Source: Citrobacter sp. RHB25-C09 (GTDB lineage Bacteria; Pseudomonadota; Gammaproteobacteria; Enterobacterales; Enterobacteriaceae). Taken from it: a DNA stretch of 64,000 nucleotides. Under the pieces are notes generated by a model, which ran no database searches, was not told the origin of the DNA, and saw nothing but the letters and a program-made list of their open reading frames with translations. Shown piece after piece: positions 6,775 to 15,991 of this stretch (the stretch's first letter is position 1; the number at the start of each line of letters is the position of its first letter). A program made the translations under genes and the position numbers. Where the stretch lies: assembly GCF_013836145.1 (NCBI RefSeq), contig NZ_CP057483.1, forward strand, positions 620,001 through 684,000. Reading direction: 5' to 3'.

Positions 6775-8520
6775 TTATTTCTTCGCCAGCTCCTGGTTCA
6801 GCGTCCAGAGCTCCCGGCGTTCTTCGCTGCTTAAACCATGTGTGCGCTCGCGAGCGATTAACTCTTCCTGGCGCAGCTCAAGCATCGAATCAAACATATG
6901 GTTGAGAGAGTCGGTGAAGGTTTTTTCAGCAATATCCTTATCTGCTATATCGTCCCACATCGACAATTTTTCAAGGGTGGCCGCATCATTTGTGCCACGA
7001 TAATGTTCTAAAAGTTGCCCAGTGGTCAGACCTGGCTGGGACAAACAAGTGTTGACCAGTTCGGCAAATAAGCCAAGTCCTGGCAATTTATTCTGATCCA
7101 GGCCGGTTAATGGCGGCACCTGCGGTGCCAGTTCCGGATTTTGCACCAGCAGCCCTATAAGTATACGCATGGTCGTGCGTTTTAGCTGCGGAGCGGGCCG
7201 GACTGCGCCATTTTCAGATATTTTTGGCATTAATCGTTCAAGCTGACTGTCATCAAGGATCCCGAGCTTGTTCCCCAGTTCCTGTCGCAGATAAATGCGA
7301 AGCGTCTCGCCCGGCACCTGGGTAATTAAGGGTAATGCCAACGTACTGAGCTGCGCGCGTCCGTCTGGGGTGCTGAGATCCACCTGCGGCAACAGACTAT
7401 TGAACAAAAACGCAGAGAGCGGCAGTGCCTGCTCCATCCGCGCTTCAAATGCTTCTTTCCCCTCTTTACGCACCAGCGTGTCGGGGTCTTCGCCATCAGG
7501 TAAAAACATAAAGCGTAACTGACGACCGTCGGTCATGTAGGGCAGCGCGGTTTCCAGCGCGCGCCAGGCTGCGTCTCGTCCTGCCCGGTCGCCGTCATAG
7601 CAGCAAATAACATTGTTCGTTGCGCGAAAAAGCAACTGGATGTGATCGGCAGTGGTCGATGTACCCAGAGAAGCCACGGCATAGTTAATGCCGTACTGCG
7701 CCAGCGCCACCACATCCATATAACCTTCAACCACCAGCAGACGTTGCGGATCCGCATTATCCTGCTGGGCTTCATAAAGACCATACAGCTGACGGCCTTT
7801 ATGGAAAATATCGGTTTCCGGGGAGTTGAGGTATTTCGGCAGGGCATCGCCCAGCACACGACCACCAAAACCTATAACCCGGCCACGCTTATCGCGGATG
7901 GGGAACATCACCCGTTCGCGGAAGCGATCGTAACTACGTCCCTGATCGTTGGTAACCAACATGCCCGCATCAACCAGCGACTGACGGTTTTCACTATTGC
8001 CGCCAAACCGTTTCAGGACGTTGTCCCAACCGGGGGGCGCAAAGCCAATAGCAAAACGCGCGATCACTTCGCTACTGAGTCCTCGCTTTTCCAGATACTG
8101 GCGCGCAGGGGTAGCGGCGGGTTGCATCAGAGATTGCTGATAAAACGTGTTCAGGCCGTCCATCAGTTGATACAGACTTTGCCGTTGATGGCGTTCGATC
8201 TGACTGGGGCCTGTGCCTGCTTCAAACGGCACTTCAAGATTGTGCATCGCCGCCAGCTCTTCGACGGTTTCCACGAACTCGAGCTTGTCGTAGTTCATCA
8301 GGAAGTCGATAGCATTGCCGTGCGCGCCACAACCAAAGCAGTGATAAAACTGTTTCTCACCGTTAACGGTAAACGAGGGGGTTTTTTCGTTATGGAACGG
8401 ACAGCACGCATGGTAATTCTTGCCCTGCTTTTTCAGCTTCACCCGCGCGTCGATGAGATCGACGATGTCGGTGCGCGCCAGCAGGTCATTGATAAATACG
8501 CGTGGGATTCGTCCAGCCAT
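6775..8520 (-). CDS. dnaG: DNA primase DnaG
   Basis: Makes the RNA primers for chromosomal replication at the fork, recruited by DnaB. The 581 aa length equals E. coli when started at the ATG at 8520 (MAGRIPRVF), three codons into the longest frame. Visible parts are the N-terminal CHC2 zinc finger (CCPFHNEKTPSF, then HCFGCG, about residues 40-64), the TOPRIM catalytic core (VVEGYMDVVALAQ near 265, DGDRAGRDA near 309), and the C-terminal DnaB-binding helical domain ending LNQELAKK. Translation lies downstream of an attenuating terminator and an ERIC-like palindrome. Confidence 0.98.
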   Translation of the reverse strand: MAGRIPRVFINDLLARTDIVDLIDARVKLKKQGKNYHACCPFHNEKTPSFTVNGEKQFYHCFGCGAHGNAIDFLMNYDKLEFVETVEELAAMHNLEVPFEAGTGPSQIERHQRQSLYQLMDGLNTFYQQSLMQPAATPARQYLEKRGLSSEVIARFAIGFAPPGWDNVLKRFGGNSENRQSLVDAGMLVTNDQGRSYDRFRERVMFPIRDKRGRVIGFGGRVLGDALPKYLNSPETDIFHKGRQLYGLYEAQQDNADPQRLLVVEGYMDVVALAQYGINYAVASLGTSTTADHIQLLFRATNNVICCYDGDRAGRDAAWRALETALPYMTDGRQLRFMFLPDGEDPDTLVRKEGKEAFEARMEQALPLSAFLFNSLLPQVDLSTPDGRAQLSTLALPLITQVPGETLRIYLRQELGNKLGILDDSQLERLMPKISENGAVRPAPQLKRTTMRILIGLLVQNPELAPQVPPLTGLDQNKLPGLGLFAELVNTCLSQPGLTTGQLLEHYRGTNDAATLEKLSMWDDIADKDIAEKTFTDSLNHMFDSMLELRQEELIARERTHGLSSEERRELWTLNQELAKK

Positions 8521-8547
8521 ATGCCCCATTTATTTTGTTATGACTTA

Positions 8548-8744
8548 TATACACAAAATCATTCAAGATGCATCAAGGCGGCAAGGGAGCGACAAATTCG
8601 TCGGGAACGAATTTGAACAGCCGCAGGCTGCCTTCGGTGAGGGACATGGATGTCCCGCATTTATCCTCAGGAGCGTACATCAGTACGTGACTGGGGTGAG
8701 CGACTGCAGCCAACACAGAGGCAGCTTGAATGATGACGTGTATA
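8548..8744. repeat. ERIC-like palindromic element between rpsU and dnaG
   Basis: The ends form an imperfect inverted repeat (TATACAC-AAAATCATTCAAG against its inverse at 8724-8744). The interior contains an ERIC (intergenic repeat unit) core, AGTACGTGACTGGGGTGAGC followed by GCAGCCAACACAGAGGCAGC. At about 197 bp it is longer than the standard 127-bp ERIC. It lies after the rpsU attenuator and ends 27 bp upstream of dnaG, so it is transcribed within the operon and probably folds into a long hairpin. Confidence 0.8.
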
Positions 8745-8749
8745 AACGA

Positions 8750-8782
8750 AAACAAGCCGCGCTTTCCTTCCGGAAGCACGGC
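8750..8782 (-). terminator. Attenuator terminator after rpsU
   Basis: On the minus strand, a GC-rich stem GCCGTGCTTCC / GGAAAGCGCGGC is followed by TTGTTTTC. It sits about 50 bp past the rpsU stop. In E. coli a partial terminator at this position lowers dnaG and rpoD transcription relative to rpsU. The same role is inferred here. Confidence 0.85.
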
Positions 8783-8831
8783 CTTACAACTACTACTCAG
8801 TCTGAATTGAGAGACTCAGCTCTCAAATAGA

Positions 8832-9086
<255 letters not shown>

Positions 9087-9273
9087 TCAACGCCAGCTTA
9101 TTTCAAAATGGTGCGGAATTTTACTGCAATTGCTGCTGCTTTGTAAAGCACCGACGCGTTTTTGAAAGGGACTTTTATAAGGGGACAGAGTATACACGAA
9201 GTCAGGAGGGAGGGTATACATCTACCCGCATTAGACCTACACTGCGCGGTATCAGAGTGAGGTAAAACAAGTC

Positions 9274-10287
9274 ATGCGTGTACTGGGTATTGAAACATCG
9301 TGCGATGAAACCGGCATCGCGATTTACGACGACGAAAAAGGTCTGTTAGCCAACCAATTGTATAGTCAGGTGAAATTACATGCTGACTACGGCGGTGTCG
9401 TGCCTGAACTGGCTTCCCGCGATCATGTCCGTAAAACCGTTCCGCTAATCCAGGCGGCGTTGAAAGAGGCCGGATTAAACGCGACCGATATTGATGCGGT
9501 GGCCTATACCGCTGGTCCGGGTCTGGTGGGGGCGCTGCTGGTTGGTGCCACCGTCGGGCGTTCATTGGCGTTCGCGTGGAACGTGCCGGCAATTCCGGTA
9601 CATCATATGGAAGGGCACCTCCTGGCGCCTATGCTGGAAGATAACCCACCGGAATTCCCGTTCGTGGCGCTGCTGGTTTCCGGTGGCCATACGCAGCTTA
9701 TCAGCGTGACCGGCATCGGCCAGTACGAACTGCTGGGTGAATCCATCGATGATGCCGCAGGCGAAGCGTTTGATAAAACCGCCAAGCTGCTGGGGCTGGA
9801 CTATCCTGGTGGCCCGATGCTGTCGAAAATGGCCTCGCAGGGAACGGAAGGGCGCTTTGTCTTCCCACGCCCGATGACCGATCGTCCAGGGCTGGATTTT
9901 AGCTTCTCCGGGCTGAAAACATTCGCCGCGAATACCATTCGCAATAACGAGAATGACGAGCAGACCCGTGCTGATATCGCGCGCGCCTTTGAGGATGCCG
10001 TGGTCGATACGCTGATGATCAAATGCAAACGCGCGCTGGATCAGACCGGATTTAAGCGTCTGGTCATGGCGGGCGGGGTAAGTGCCAACCGCACACTGCG
10101 GGCGAAACTGGCTGAGATGATGCAAAAACGGCGCGGTGAAGTGTTCTACGCTCGCCCTGAATTTTGTACCGACAACGGGGCGATGATCGCTTATGCAGGC
10201 ATGGTGCGCTTTAAAGCAGGTGCGCTGGCCGATCTTGGCGTTACGGTGCGCCCGCGCTGGCCACTGGCGGAGTTACCCGCTGCGTAA
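9274..10287 (+). CDS. tsaD: tRNA t6A37 threonylcarbamoyltransferase subunit TsaD
   Basis: Transfers threonylcarbamoyl from TC-AMP to A37 of ANN-reading tRNAs, working with TsaB and TsaE in the cytoplasm. The 337 aa protein matches the family and opens with MRVLGIETSCDETG. The metal-binding HMEGH motif is near residue 110, and ASKHA-fold nucleotide motifs (SGGHTQL, FSFSGLKT, GGVSAN, DNGAMIA) follow. Divergent from rpsU, as in other enterobacteria. A terminator lies at 10295-10333. Confidence 0.97.
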   Translation: MRVLGIETSCDETGIAIYDDEKGLLANQLYSQVKLHADYGGVVPELASRDHVRKTVPLIQAALKEAGLNATDIDAVAYTAGPGLVGALLVGATVGRSLAFAWNVPAIPVHHMEGHLLAPMLEDNPPEFPFVALLVSGGHTQLISVTGIGQYELLGESIDDAAGEAFDKTAKLLGLDYPGGPMLSKMASQGTEGRFVFPRPMTDRPGLDFSFSGLKTFAANTIRNNENDEQTRADIARAFEDAVVDTLMIKCKRALDQTGFKRLVMAGGVSANRTLRAKLAEMMQKRRGEVFYARPEFCTDNGAMIAYAGMVRFKAGALADLGVTVRPRWPLAELPAA

Positions 10288-10294
10288 ATATCTT

Positions 10295-10333
10295 GCCCGG
10301 AGGCGCCTTGCTTTCCGGGCTTATTCCTTTTTC
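10295..10333 (+). terminator. Terminator of tsaD
   Basis: Stem GCCCGGA / TCCGGGC (10295-10301 with 10314-10320) followed by TTATTCCTTTTT. The U tract overlaps the last codons of convergent plsY. Confidence 0.7.
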
Positions 10334-10929
10334 TTTCTCTTCAGCTTGGTCCAGATTTTGGTTTCCTGACGACGCCAAAGGCGCTGGATATTGTCATGAT
10401 GGCGAAGCAAAATCAGGCAGGAGAGCATCGAAACCGGAAAGGTAAACTGCGGTTTAAACCACCACACATAGAACGGGGCGATGAGTGCGCTGACAATGGC
10501 GCCGAGAGAAGAATAACCGCTCAGCAGGACGGTAAGCAGCCAGGTGCCGGCCATCACGCCCGTTAAATCCCAGCCGATAGGGGCGATTGCGCCAAACGCA
10601 GTAGCAACGCCTTTTCCACCTTTAAAGCCAAAGAAAACCGGCCAGATATGGCCCAGACAGGCGGCGATAGCGATAAGCCCCAGCCAGAACGGGCTGACAC
10701 CTAGCGCCCAGGCACCCCAGACGGGTAACATTCCTTTCAGAACGTCAAAAATCAGTACCGCTGCGGCTGCTCCCTTGCCACCGATTCGCAACACATTGGT
10801 CGCGCCAGGGTTACCGGAACCACTGGTACGCGGGTCGGGCAAGCCAGCAATGCGGCAGACCAGAATGGCGCTGGAAATGGAGCCGCAGAGGTACGCGAAG
10901 AGGATCATTCCAGGCGCGATTGCACTCAT
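10321..10929 (-). CDS. plsY: Acyl-phosphate glycerol-3-phosphate acyltransferase PlsY
   Basis: Inner-membrane enzyme that acylates glycerol-3-phosphate from acyl-phosphate, the first step of phospholipid synthesis in the PlsX/PlsY route. I chose the ATG at 10929 (MSAIAPGM), which gives 202 aa; the longer frame adds 19 unsupported residues. Motifs are SGSGNPGATN near residue 35, the glycine-rich GHIWPVFFGFKGGKGVAT near 95, and LLRHHDN followed by a basic tail. At least four hydrophobic spans are visible. Divergent from folB. Confidence 0.96.
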   Translation of the reverse strand: MSAIAPGMILFAYLCGSISSAILVCRIAGLPDPRTSGSGNPGATNVLRIGGKGAAAAVLIFDVLKGMLPVWGAWALGVSPFWLGLIAIAACLGHIWPVFFGFKGGKGVATAFGAIAPIGWDLTGVMAGTWLLTVLLSGYSSLGAIVSALIAPFYVWWFKPQFTFPVSMLSCLILLRHHDNIQRLWRRQETKIWTKLKRKKKE

Positions 10930-11035
10930 AAGCTGTTCCGTTTTGAAAATGTCGTGTAAAACGCTACTTCTATGGATAATACGCATATTTCGCCGGAAGT
11001 GGTATCCGGGTTAGCTAAAAAGCAGGCAGGTCGTG

Positions 11036-11404
11036 ATGGATATTGTGTTTATAGAGCAACTTGAGGTCATCACCACGATTGGTGTTTATGACTGGGAGCA
11101 GACCATCGAACAGAAGTTAGTGTTCGATATCGAAATGGCGTGGGACAACCGTCAGTCAGCCAAAAGCGACGACGTTGCGGATTGCCTGAGCTACGCTGAC
11201 ATTGCCGAGACGGTGGTTCGTCATGTGGAAGGGGGGCGCTTTGCGCTGGTCGAGCGCGTGGCCGAAGAGGTGGCTGAGCTGCTGCTGAGTCGCTTTAACT
11301 CACCATGGGTACGTATTAAATTAAGCAAGCCTGGCGCAGTTGCCCGTGCGGCGAACGTGGGGGTTATCATTGAGCGTAGCGCTAATCTGAAAGTGAATAA
11401 TTAA
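11036..11404 (+). CDS. folB: Dihydroneopterin aldolase FolB
   Basis: Cleaves (and epimerises) 7,8-dihydroneopterin to 6-hydroxymethyl-dihydropterin in folate synthesis. 122 aa from the ATG at 11036; the frame can also open at the preceding GTG (11033), but the family begins MDIVFIEQL. Conserved features are the GVYDWE segment near residue 17, the LSYADI segment and the catalytic lysine in KLSKPGAV near 98. Divergent from plsY, and followed by uppP. Confidence 0.96.
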   Translation: MDIVFIEQLEVITTIGVYDWEQTIEQKLVFDIEMAWDNRQSAKSDDVADCLSYADIAETVVRHVEGGRFALVERVAEEVAELLLSRFNSPWVRIKLSKPGAVARAANVGVIIERSANLKVNN

Positions 11405-11489
11405 CTTCATAATTATTAAACCAAACGGATATAAATGGGTCTGAAAGCTGGACTCGTTTTGGTTGTAATCTTTTTCTAGGGGTTTATTG

Positions 11490-12311
11490 ATGAGCGATAT
11501 GCACTCGCTGCTGGTGGCGGCAATTTTGGGTGTGGTCGAAGGACTGACTGAGTTTTTACCTGTTTCCAGCACTGGCCATATGATCATTGTGGGTCATTTG
11601 TTGGGGTTTGAAGGGGACACGGCGAAAACCTTTGAAGTGGTGATCCAGTTGGGTTCCATTCTCGCGGTGGTGGTGATGTTCTGGCGCAGACTGTTTGGCC
11701 TGATCGGCATTCATTTTGGGCGTCCGTTGCAGCGTGAAGGGGAAAGCAAAGGCCGCTTAACCCTGATCCACATTCTGCTCGGGATGATCCCGGCGGTGGT
11801 GGTGGGGCTGGTTTTCCACGATACGATCAAATCGCTGTTTAACCCGATTAACGTGATGTATGCACTGGTGGTGGGTGGTTTGCTGCTGATTGCGGCAGAA
11901 TGCCTGAAGCCGAAAGAACCGCGTGCGCCGGGTCTGGACGATATGACCTACCGTCAGGCGTTTATGATTGGTTGCTTCCAGTGTCTGGCGCTTTGGCCAG
12001 GTTTCTCGCGTTCCGGGGCGACGATTTCTGGTGGGATGTTGATGGGGGTAAGCCGTTACGCGGCCTCTGAATTCTCCTTCCTGCTGGCGGTGCCGATGAT
12101 GATGGGCGCAACGGCGCTGGATCTCTACAAAAGCTGGTCATTTCTGACCACCGCCGATATCCCGATGTTTGCCGTCGGCTTTATTACTGCGTTTGTGGTT
12201 GCGTTGATTGCCATCAAAACCTTCCTGCAGTTGATTAAGCGCATCTCTTTTATCCCGTTTGCGATCTATCGCTTTATCGTGGCGGCAGCGGTTTACGTGG
12301 TGTTCTTCTGA
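11490..12311 (+). CDS. uppP: Undecaprenyl-diphosphatase UppP
   Basis: Inner-membrane phosphatase that recycles undecaprenyl diphosphate to the monophosphate carrier for peptidoglycan and O-antigen synthesis; overproduction gives bacitracin resistance (alias bacA). 273 aa from the ATG at 11490; TTG at 11487 is less likely. Active-site motifs are EGLTEFLPVSSTGH near residue 17 and PGFSRSGATISGG near 170, with about eight hydrophobic spans. A REP element follows the stop. Confidence 0.97.
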   Translation: MSDMHSLLVAAILGVVEGLTEFLPVSSTGHMIIVGHLLGFEGDTAKTFEVVIQLGSILAVVVMFWRRLFGLIGIHFGRPLQREGESKGRLTLIHILLGMIPAVVVGLVFHDTIKSLFNPINVMYALVVGGLLLIAAECLKPKEPRAPGLDDMTYRQAFMIGCFQCLALWPGFSRSGATISGGMLMGVSRYAASEFSFLLAVPMMMGATALDLYKSWSFLTTADIPMFAVGFITAFVVALIAIKTFLQLIKRISFIPFAIYRFIVAAAVYVVFF

Positions 12312-12322
12312 TTATTCCGTTG

Positions 12323-12398
12323 TGCCGGATGGCGGCGTAAATGCCTTATCCGGCCTACGGTCGTGTAGGCCCGGTAAGCGATAGCGCTACCGGGTAAT
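12323..12398. repeat. REP/BIME element
   Basis: Two inverted REP units (TGCCGGATGGCGGCG with TTATCCGGCCTAC, then GTAGGCCCGGTAAGCG with CTACCGGGTA) between convergent uppP and cca. Confidence 0.85.
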
Positions 12399-12404
12399 GC
12401 CTTT

Positions 12405-13646
12405 TCAATCAGCCGCTTTCGGGCAGTGCTGCTCTTTCCAGTTGGCGACTGCCGCAATTCGGCGTTTAGTTAGCTGCTCGCGAATTTCAATGCTCTTGTA
12501 CCCCGCCTCAACCACTTCTTTCGTTGGCACTGACTGAGCAACCCGCCAGGCTTCGCGCAACAGACGCCCCTGGGGATAGTCTGTATCTTCAAAACCGGTA
12601 CGGCCACGCGCATCCGCTTCGCTGGTTAAGGCGATTTGCTCTACGCGCTGCGGCTTACGCCAGGCATCGATTGAATCAAACAACTTCACAATGGTCTTCG
12701 GCTGCAGTACCGGGAAGGTGTGGATGAGATCGTGGAACTCCGCCACCAGTTTAGCTAAGTCACGAATGTCATTCGGTATCCGCAATCGCTGACATAACCG
12801 CTCCACCAGCTTCACTCCCGCTGGACCATGACCATGATGACGCGGCCAGAGTTCCGGCGGCGTGAGCCCTTTCCCCAGATCGTGACACAGCGTGGCAAAA
12901 CGGACGTCAACGTCCGGGCTGAGCATCGCCGCCATGGAAAGCGTCATCAGCGTATGAACGCCGCTGTCGATCTCCGGATGCCACTTTTCCGGCGCCGGGA
13001 CGCCAAACAGGGCATCCACTTCAGGAAACAGCACGCGTAATGCGCCGCAGTCGCGCAGAACCTGAAAGTAAACCTGCGGGTTTCGCGTGGTTAACGCGCT
13101 TTCCGTCTCTTTCCACACGCGTTCAGGCGTCAGGTGCTCCAGTTCACCCGCCCTGGTCATCTCGCGCATCAGCGCCAGGGTTTCGTCGGCGATACGGAAG
13201 CTGAGATGGGCATAGCGGGCAGCAAAACGAGCGACGCGCAGGACGCGCAGCGGATCTTCGGAAAACGCGGGGGAGACATGACGCAGCAGGCGGTCTTCCA
13301 GATCGCGGCGACCGTTATACGGATCCACGATTTCACCGTTATCATCTTGCGCAAGGGCATTGATGGTCAGATCGCGTCGCTGTAAATCATCTTCCAGCGT
13401 CACATCCGGCGCGGCATAGCAGGTGAAACCAGTATACCCCGAGCCGGATTTCCGCTCAGTACGCGCCAGCGCATGTTCTTCACGCGTCTGAGGATGGAGA
13501 AAAACAGGAAAATCGCGACCTACCTGCTGGTAGCCCGCGTCGAGCATCTCTTGCGGTGTGGCACCAACCACCACCCAATCTTTATCTTTAACCGGTAGCC
13601 CTAACAACGTATCCCGAACTGCACCACCGACCAGATAAATCTTCAC
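12405..13646 (-). CDS. cca: Multifunctional CCA tRNA nucleotidyltransferase
   Basis: Adds or repairs the 3' CCA of tRNAs; the enterobacterial enzyme also has 2'-phosphodiesterase and phosphatase activity from its HD domain. The 413 aa protein starts with GTG (MKIYLVGG). The nucleotidyltransferase signature GGAVRDTLLG with DKDWVVVG is N-terminal, RRDLTINAL follows near residue 110, and the HD motif CHDLGKG lies near 256. It has one residue more than E. coli Cca. Downstream of ygiM on the same strand, 65 bp apart. Confidence 0.97.
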   Translation of the reverse strand: MKIYLVGGAVRDTLLGLPVKDKDWVVVGATPQEMLDAGYQQVGRDFPVFLHPQTREEHALARTERKSGSGYTGFTCYAAPDVTLEDDLQRRDLTINALAQDDNGEIVDPYNGRRDLEDRLLRHVSPAFSEDPLRVLRVARFAARYAHLSFRIADETLALMREMTRAGELEHLTPERVWKETESALTTRNPQVYFQVLRDCGALRVLFPEVDALFGVPAPEKWHPEIDSGVHTLMTLSMAAMLSPDVDVRFATLCHDLGKGLTPPELWPRHHGHGPAGVKLVERLCQRLRIPNDIRDLAKLVAEFHDLIHTFPVLQPKTIVKLFDSIDAWRKPQRVEQIALTSEADARGRTGFEDTDYPQGRLLREAWRVAQSVPTKEVVEAGYKSIEIREQLTKRRIAAVANWKEQHCPKAAD

Positions 13647-13711
13647 GCCACACCACCTCTCCTGAGAAATACTATTCCTTAATCATATGACAGTGTGGCG
13701 GAGAAGGCGAT

Positions 13712-14332
13712 TTAGTTCATCCAGCGGTCTTTGCGTTTGCGGCTTGGGATCATGTGCGGTAGCACCAGGCCCAGAAGCAGACCGAGTCCCAGAACGCCGC
13801 CGCCATACATAAACCACTGCATGATGATGGTACGTTGCTTATCATCCAGCTGAAGGTTTGCGGCACTAACCTTTTTCTGCGCCACAATCAGCTCGTTTTT
13901 CAGCTTCTGGTTCTCTTCTTTCAGTCCATTGATCACGCTGTCGCTCTGCGACACTTTTTGCTGCATGTCAGAGGTGCGCTGGTTCCAGGTGGTATCAATA
14001 TTGTTGAGCTTATCGGTCAGCGTTTTGACCTGATTTTCGAGGTCTGGTACGCGGGTACGCAGACTTGGCGTGCTGTTGAGCTCTTTCAGGGGGATCCAGG
14101 CAGTACGCCCGGTGCTGTCTTTAACCTGCGCATAGTTGGTGTTAGCGTCGGTTTGCAACAGCGTCACTTCTTCACCCGCGTTGACGGTGCCCACCAGGCG
14201 ATAATTATCACCGGGGCCACTGCGAACCCAGGTGTTCAGTTCGTCAGAAACATAACGCTTCTCTTCAGCGTGAGAGACAGCGGTGGCGCTAAGCGCAAGT
14301 AATGTAAATCCAATCAGGCGTAATTTTGGCAT
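13712..14332 (-). CDS. ygiM: SH3-domain inner-membrane protein YgiM
   Basis: Conserved envelope protein with an N-terminal signal sequence (LIGFTLLALSATAVSHA), a bacterial SH3b domain at about residues 25-90 (YVSDELNTWVRSGPGDNY), a coiled coil from about 95 to 165, and a C-terminal membrane span (MYGGGVLGLGLLLGLVLP) with a basic tail. The 206 aa length fits E. coli YgiM (TIGR04211). Molecular role unknown. The layout suggests a periplasmic sensor or scaffold anchored by its C-terminus. Confidence 0.92.
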   Translation of the reverse strand: MPKLRLIGFTLLALSATAVSHAEEKRYVSDELNTWVRSGPGDNYRLVGTVNAGEEVTLLQTDANTNYAQVKDSTGRTAWIPLKELNSTPSLRTRVPDLENQVKTLTDKLNNIDTTWNQRTSDMQQKVSQSDSVINGLKEENQKLKNELIVAQKKVSAANLQLDDKQRTIIMQWFMYGGGVLGLGLLLGLVLPHMIPSRKRKDRWMN

Positions 14333-14572
14333 CAGACTGTCGTTATTGTCGTAGAAAGTGGAACGATAGTAGTGGTATCAGTGTCCCTGCGTAAAGCATT
14401 AGACATCAATCAGAATCCTCTGTGTCCGCTTTTCCACCACTCTAAACTTTTACGCCCGTCAAATTGCTCGTTGCATGGCAATTTGGCGCAAAATACTATC
14501 TACTGACACTCAATAATGCACTTAGTTCGCAGTTGGTGCGTCAACTGTGACATAACCAATAAGTACAAGGCC

Positions 14573-15874
14573 ATGGCTCAGGAAATCGAATTAAAATTTA
14601 TCGTCAATCACGACGCCGTCGATGCGCTACGTGAGCATCTGACCACCTTTGGCGGTGAACATCACGCGCCCAGCCAACTGCTGAATATCTACTTTGAAAC
14701 GCCGGACAACTGGCTGCGTAGTCATGATATGGGTCTGCGCATTCGCGGTGAGAGTGGTCGCTATGAAATGACCATGAAAATCGCCGGACGAGTGACGGGC
14801 GGTTTACATCAGCGGCCTGAGTACAATGTCCCGCTGAGCGAGCCGACGCTGGACTTAGCGCAATTTCCTCCAGAGGTCTGGCCTAACGGCGAACTGCCGG
14901 TCGATCTCGCCTCCCGCGTTCAGCCGTTGTTCAGTACCGATTTTTACCGGGAAAAATGGCAGGTCGAAGTGGACGGTAGCCAGATTGAAATCGCGCTCGA
15001 TCTTGGGGAAGTTAAAGCCGGTGAGTTTGCGGAACCTATCTGCGAACTGGAGCTTGAACTCCTGAGCGGCGATACCCGGGCGGTGCTGAAGCTGGCAAGC
15101 CAACTGGTGACTCAAGCGGGGTTGCGCCAGGGCAGCCTGAGCAAAGCGGCACGTGGTTATCATCTGGCGCAGGGGAATGCCACGCGAACCGTCAGGCCGA
15201 CAGAGGTGCTGAAAGCGCCAGCCAAAGCCACTGTGGAACAGGCGCTGGAAGCGGCGATGGAGTTGGCGCTGGCGCAATGGCAATACCATGAAGAGTTATG
15301 GATTCGTGGTGATGAGGCGGCAAAAGTGGAAGTGCTACGGGCAATGGGGCTGGTACGTCATACACTGACGCTGTTTGGCGGCATTGTTCCGCGTAAAGCG
15401 AGCGCTCACTTACGCGATCTGCTGACGCAGTCAGAAGCCACCATGGCTTCGGCGGTATCAGCGGCAACGGCGGTCTATACCACGCAGACGGCGATGGCGA
15501 AGCTGGCGCTGACCGAGTGGCTGGTGACTAAAGCCTGGCAGCCGTTTCTCGATGCAAAAGCGCAGGACAAAATTGCCGATTCCTTCAAACGTTTCTCTGA
15601 TATTCACCTGTCACGGACCGCCGCAGAACTGAAAAGCGTGTTTGGCCAGCCGCTGGGTGAGCAGTACCGCGATCAACTCCCGCGCCTGACCCGTGATATT
15701 GATACGATTTTGCTGCTGGCCGGATATTACGATGCCGTTGTTGTGCAGGCCTGGCTGGAGAACTGGCAGGGATTACGCCACGCTATTGTCACCGGTCAAC
15801 GCATTGAAATTGAACATTTCCGTAACGAAGCGAACAATCAGGAGCCGTTCTGGTTGCACAGCGGAAAACGGTAA
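14573..15874 (+). CDS. ygiF: Inorganic triphosphatase YgiF
   Basis: Hydrolyses inorganic tripolyphosphate. 433 aa from the ATG at 14573 (MAQEIELKF); the longer frame adds 19 residues without family support. The N-terminal CYTH domain carries the EIELKF (ExExK) metal and triphosphate motif, with a charged tunnel strand RIRGESGRYEMTMK near residue 60. The C-terminal half, from about residue 220, is a CHAD helical domain. It precedes glnE, with a REP element in the gap. Confidence 0.95.
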   Translation: MAQEIELKFIVNHDAVDALREHLTTFGGEHHAPSQLLNIYFETPDNWLRSHDMGLRIRGESGRYEMTMKIAGRVTGGLHQRPEYNVPLSEPTLDLAQFPPEVWPNGELPVDLASRVQPLFSTDFYREKWQVEVDGSQIEIALDLGEVKAGEFAEPICELELELLSGDTRAVLKLASQLVTQAGLRQGSLSKAARGYHLAQGNATRTVRPTEVLKAPAKATVEQALEAAMELALAQWQYHEELWIRGDEAAKVEVLRAMGLVRHTLTLFGGIVPRKASAHLRDLLTQSEATMASAVSAATAVYTTQTAMAKLALTEWLVTKAWQPFLDAKAQDKIADSFKRFSDIHLSRTAAELKSVFGQPLGEQYRDQLPRLTRDIDTILLLAGYYDAVVVQAWLENWQGLRHAIVTGQRIEIEHFRNEANNQEPFWLHSGKR

Positions 15875-15890
15875 TTCAAATTGAGAATGA

Positions 15891-15973
15891 TGCCTGATGG
15901 CGCTGCGCTTATCAGGCCTACGTAACAGCACCGTTTTGTAGGCCGGATAAAGCGAACGCCGCCATCCGGCACC
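15891..15973. repeat. REP/BIME element
   Basis: Paired REP units (TGCCTGATGGCGCTGCGCTTATCAGGCCTACG and GTAGGCCGGATAAAGCG ... CGCCGCCATCCGGCA) in the ygiF-glnE gap. Confidence 0.85.
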
Positions 15974-15991
15974 TTTACAAGGAACGCCTTA

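Noticed and set aside
7642..8616. 324-codon open frame antisense to dnaG
   Set aside because: Shadow of dnaG with no start signal.
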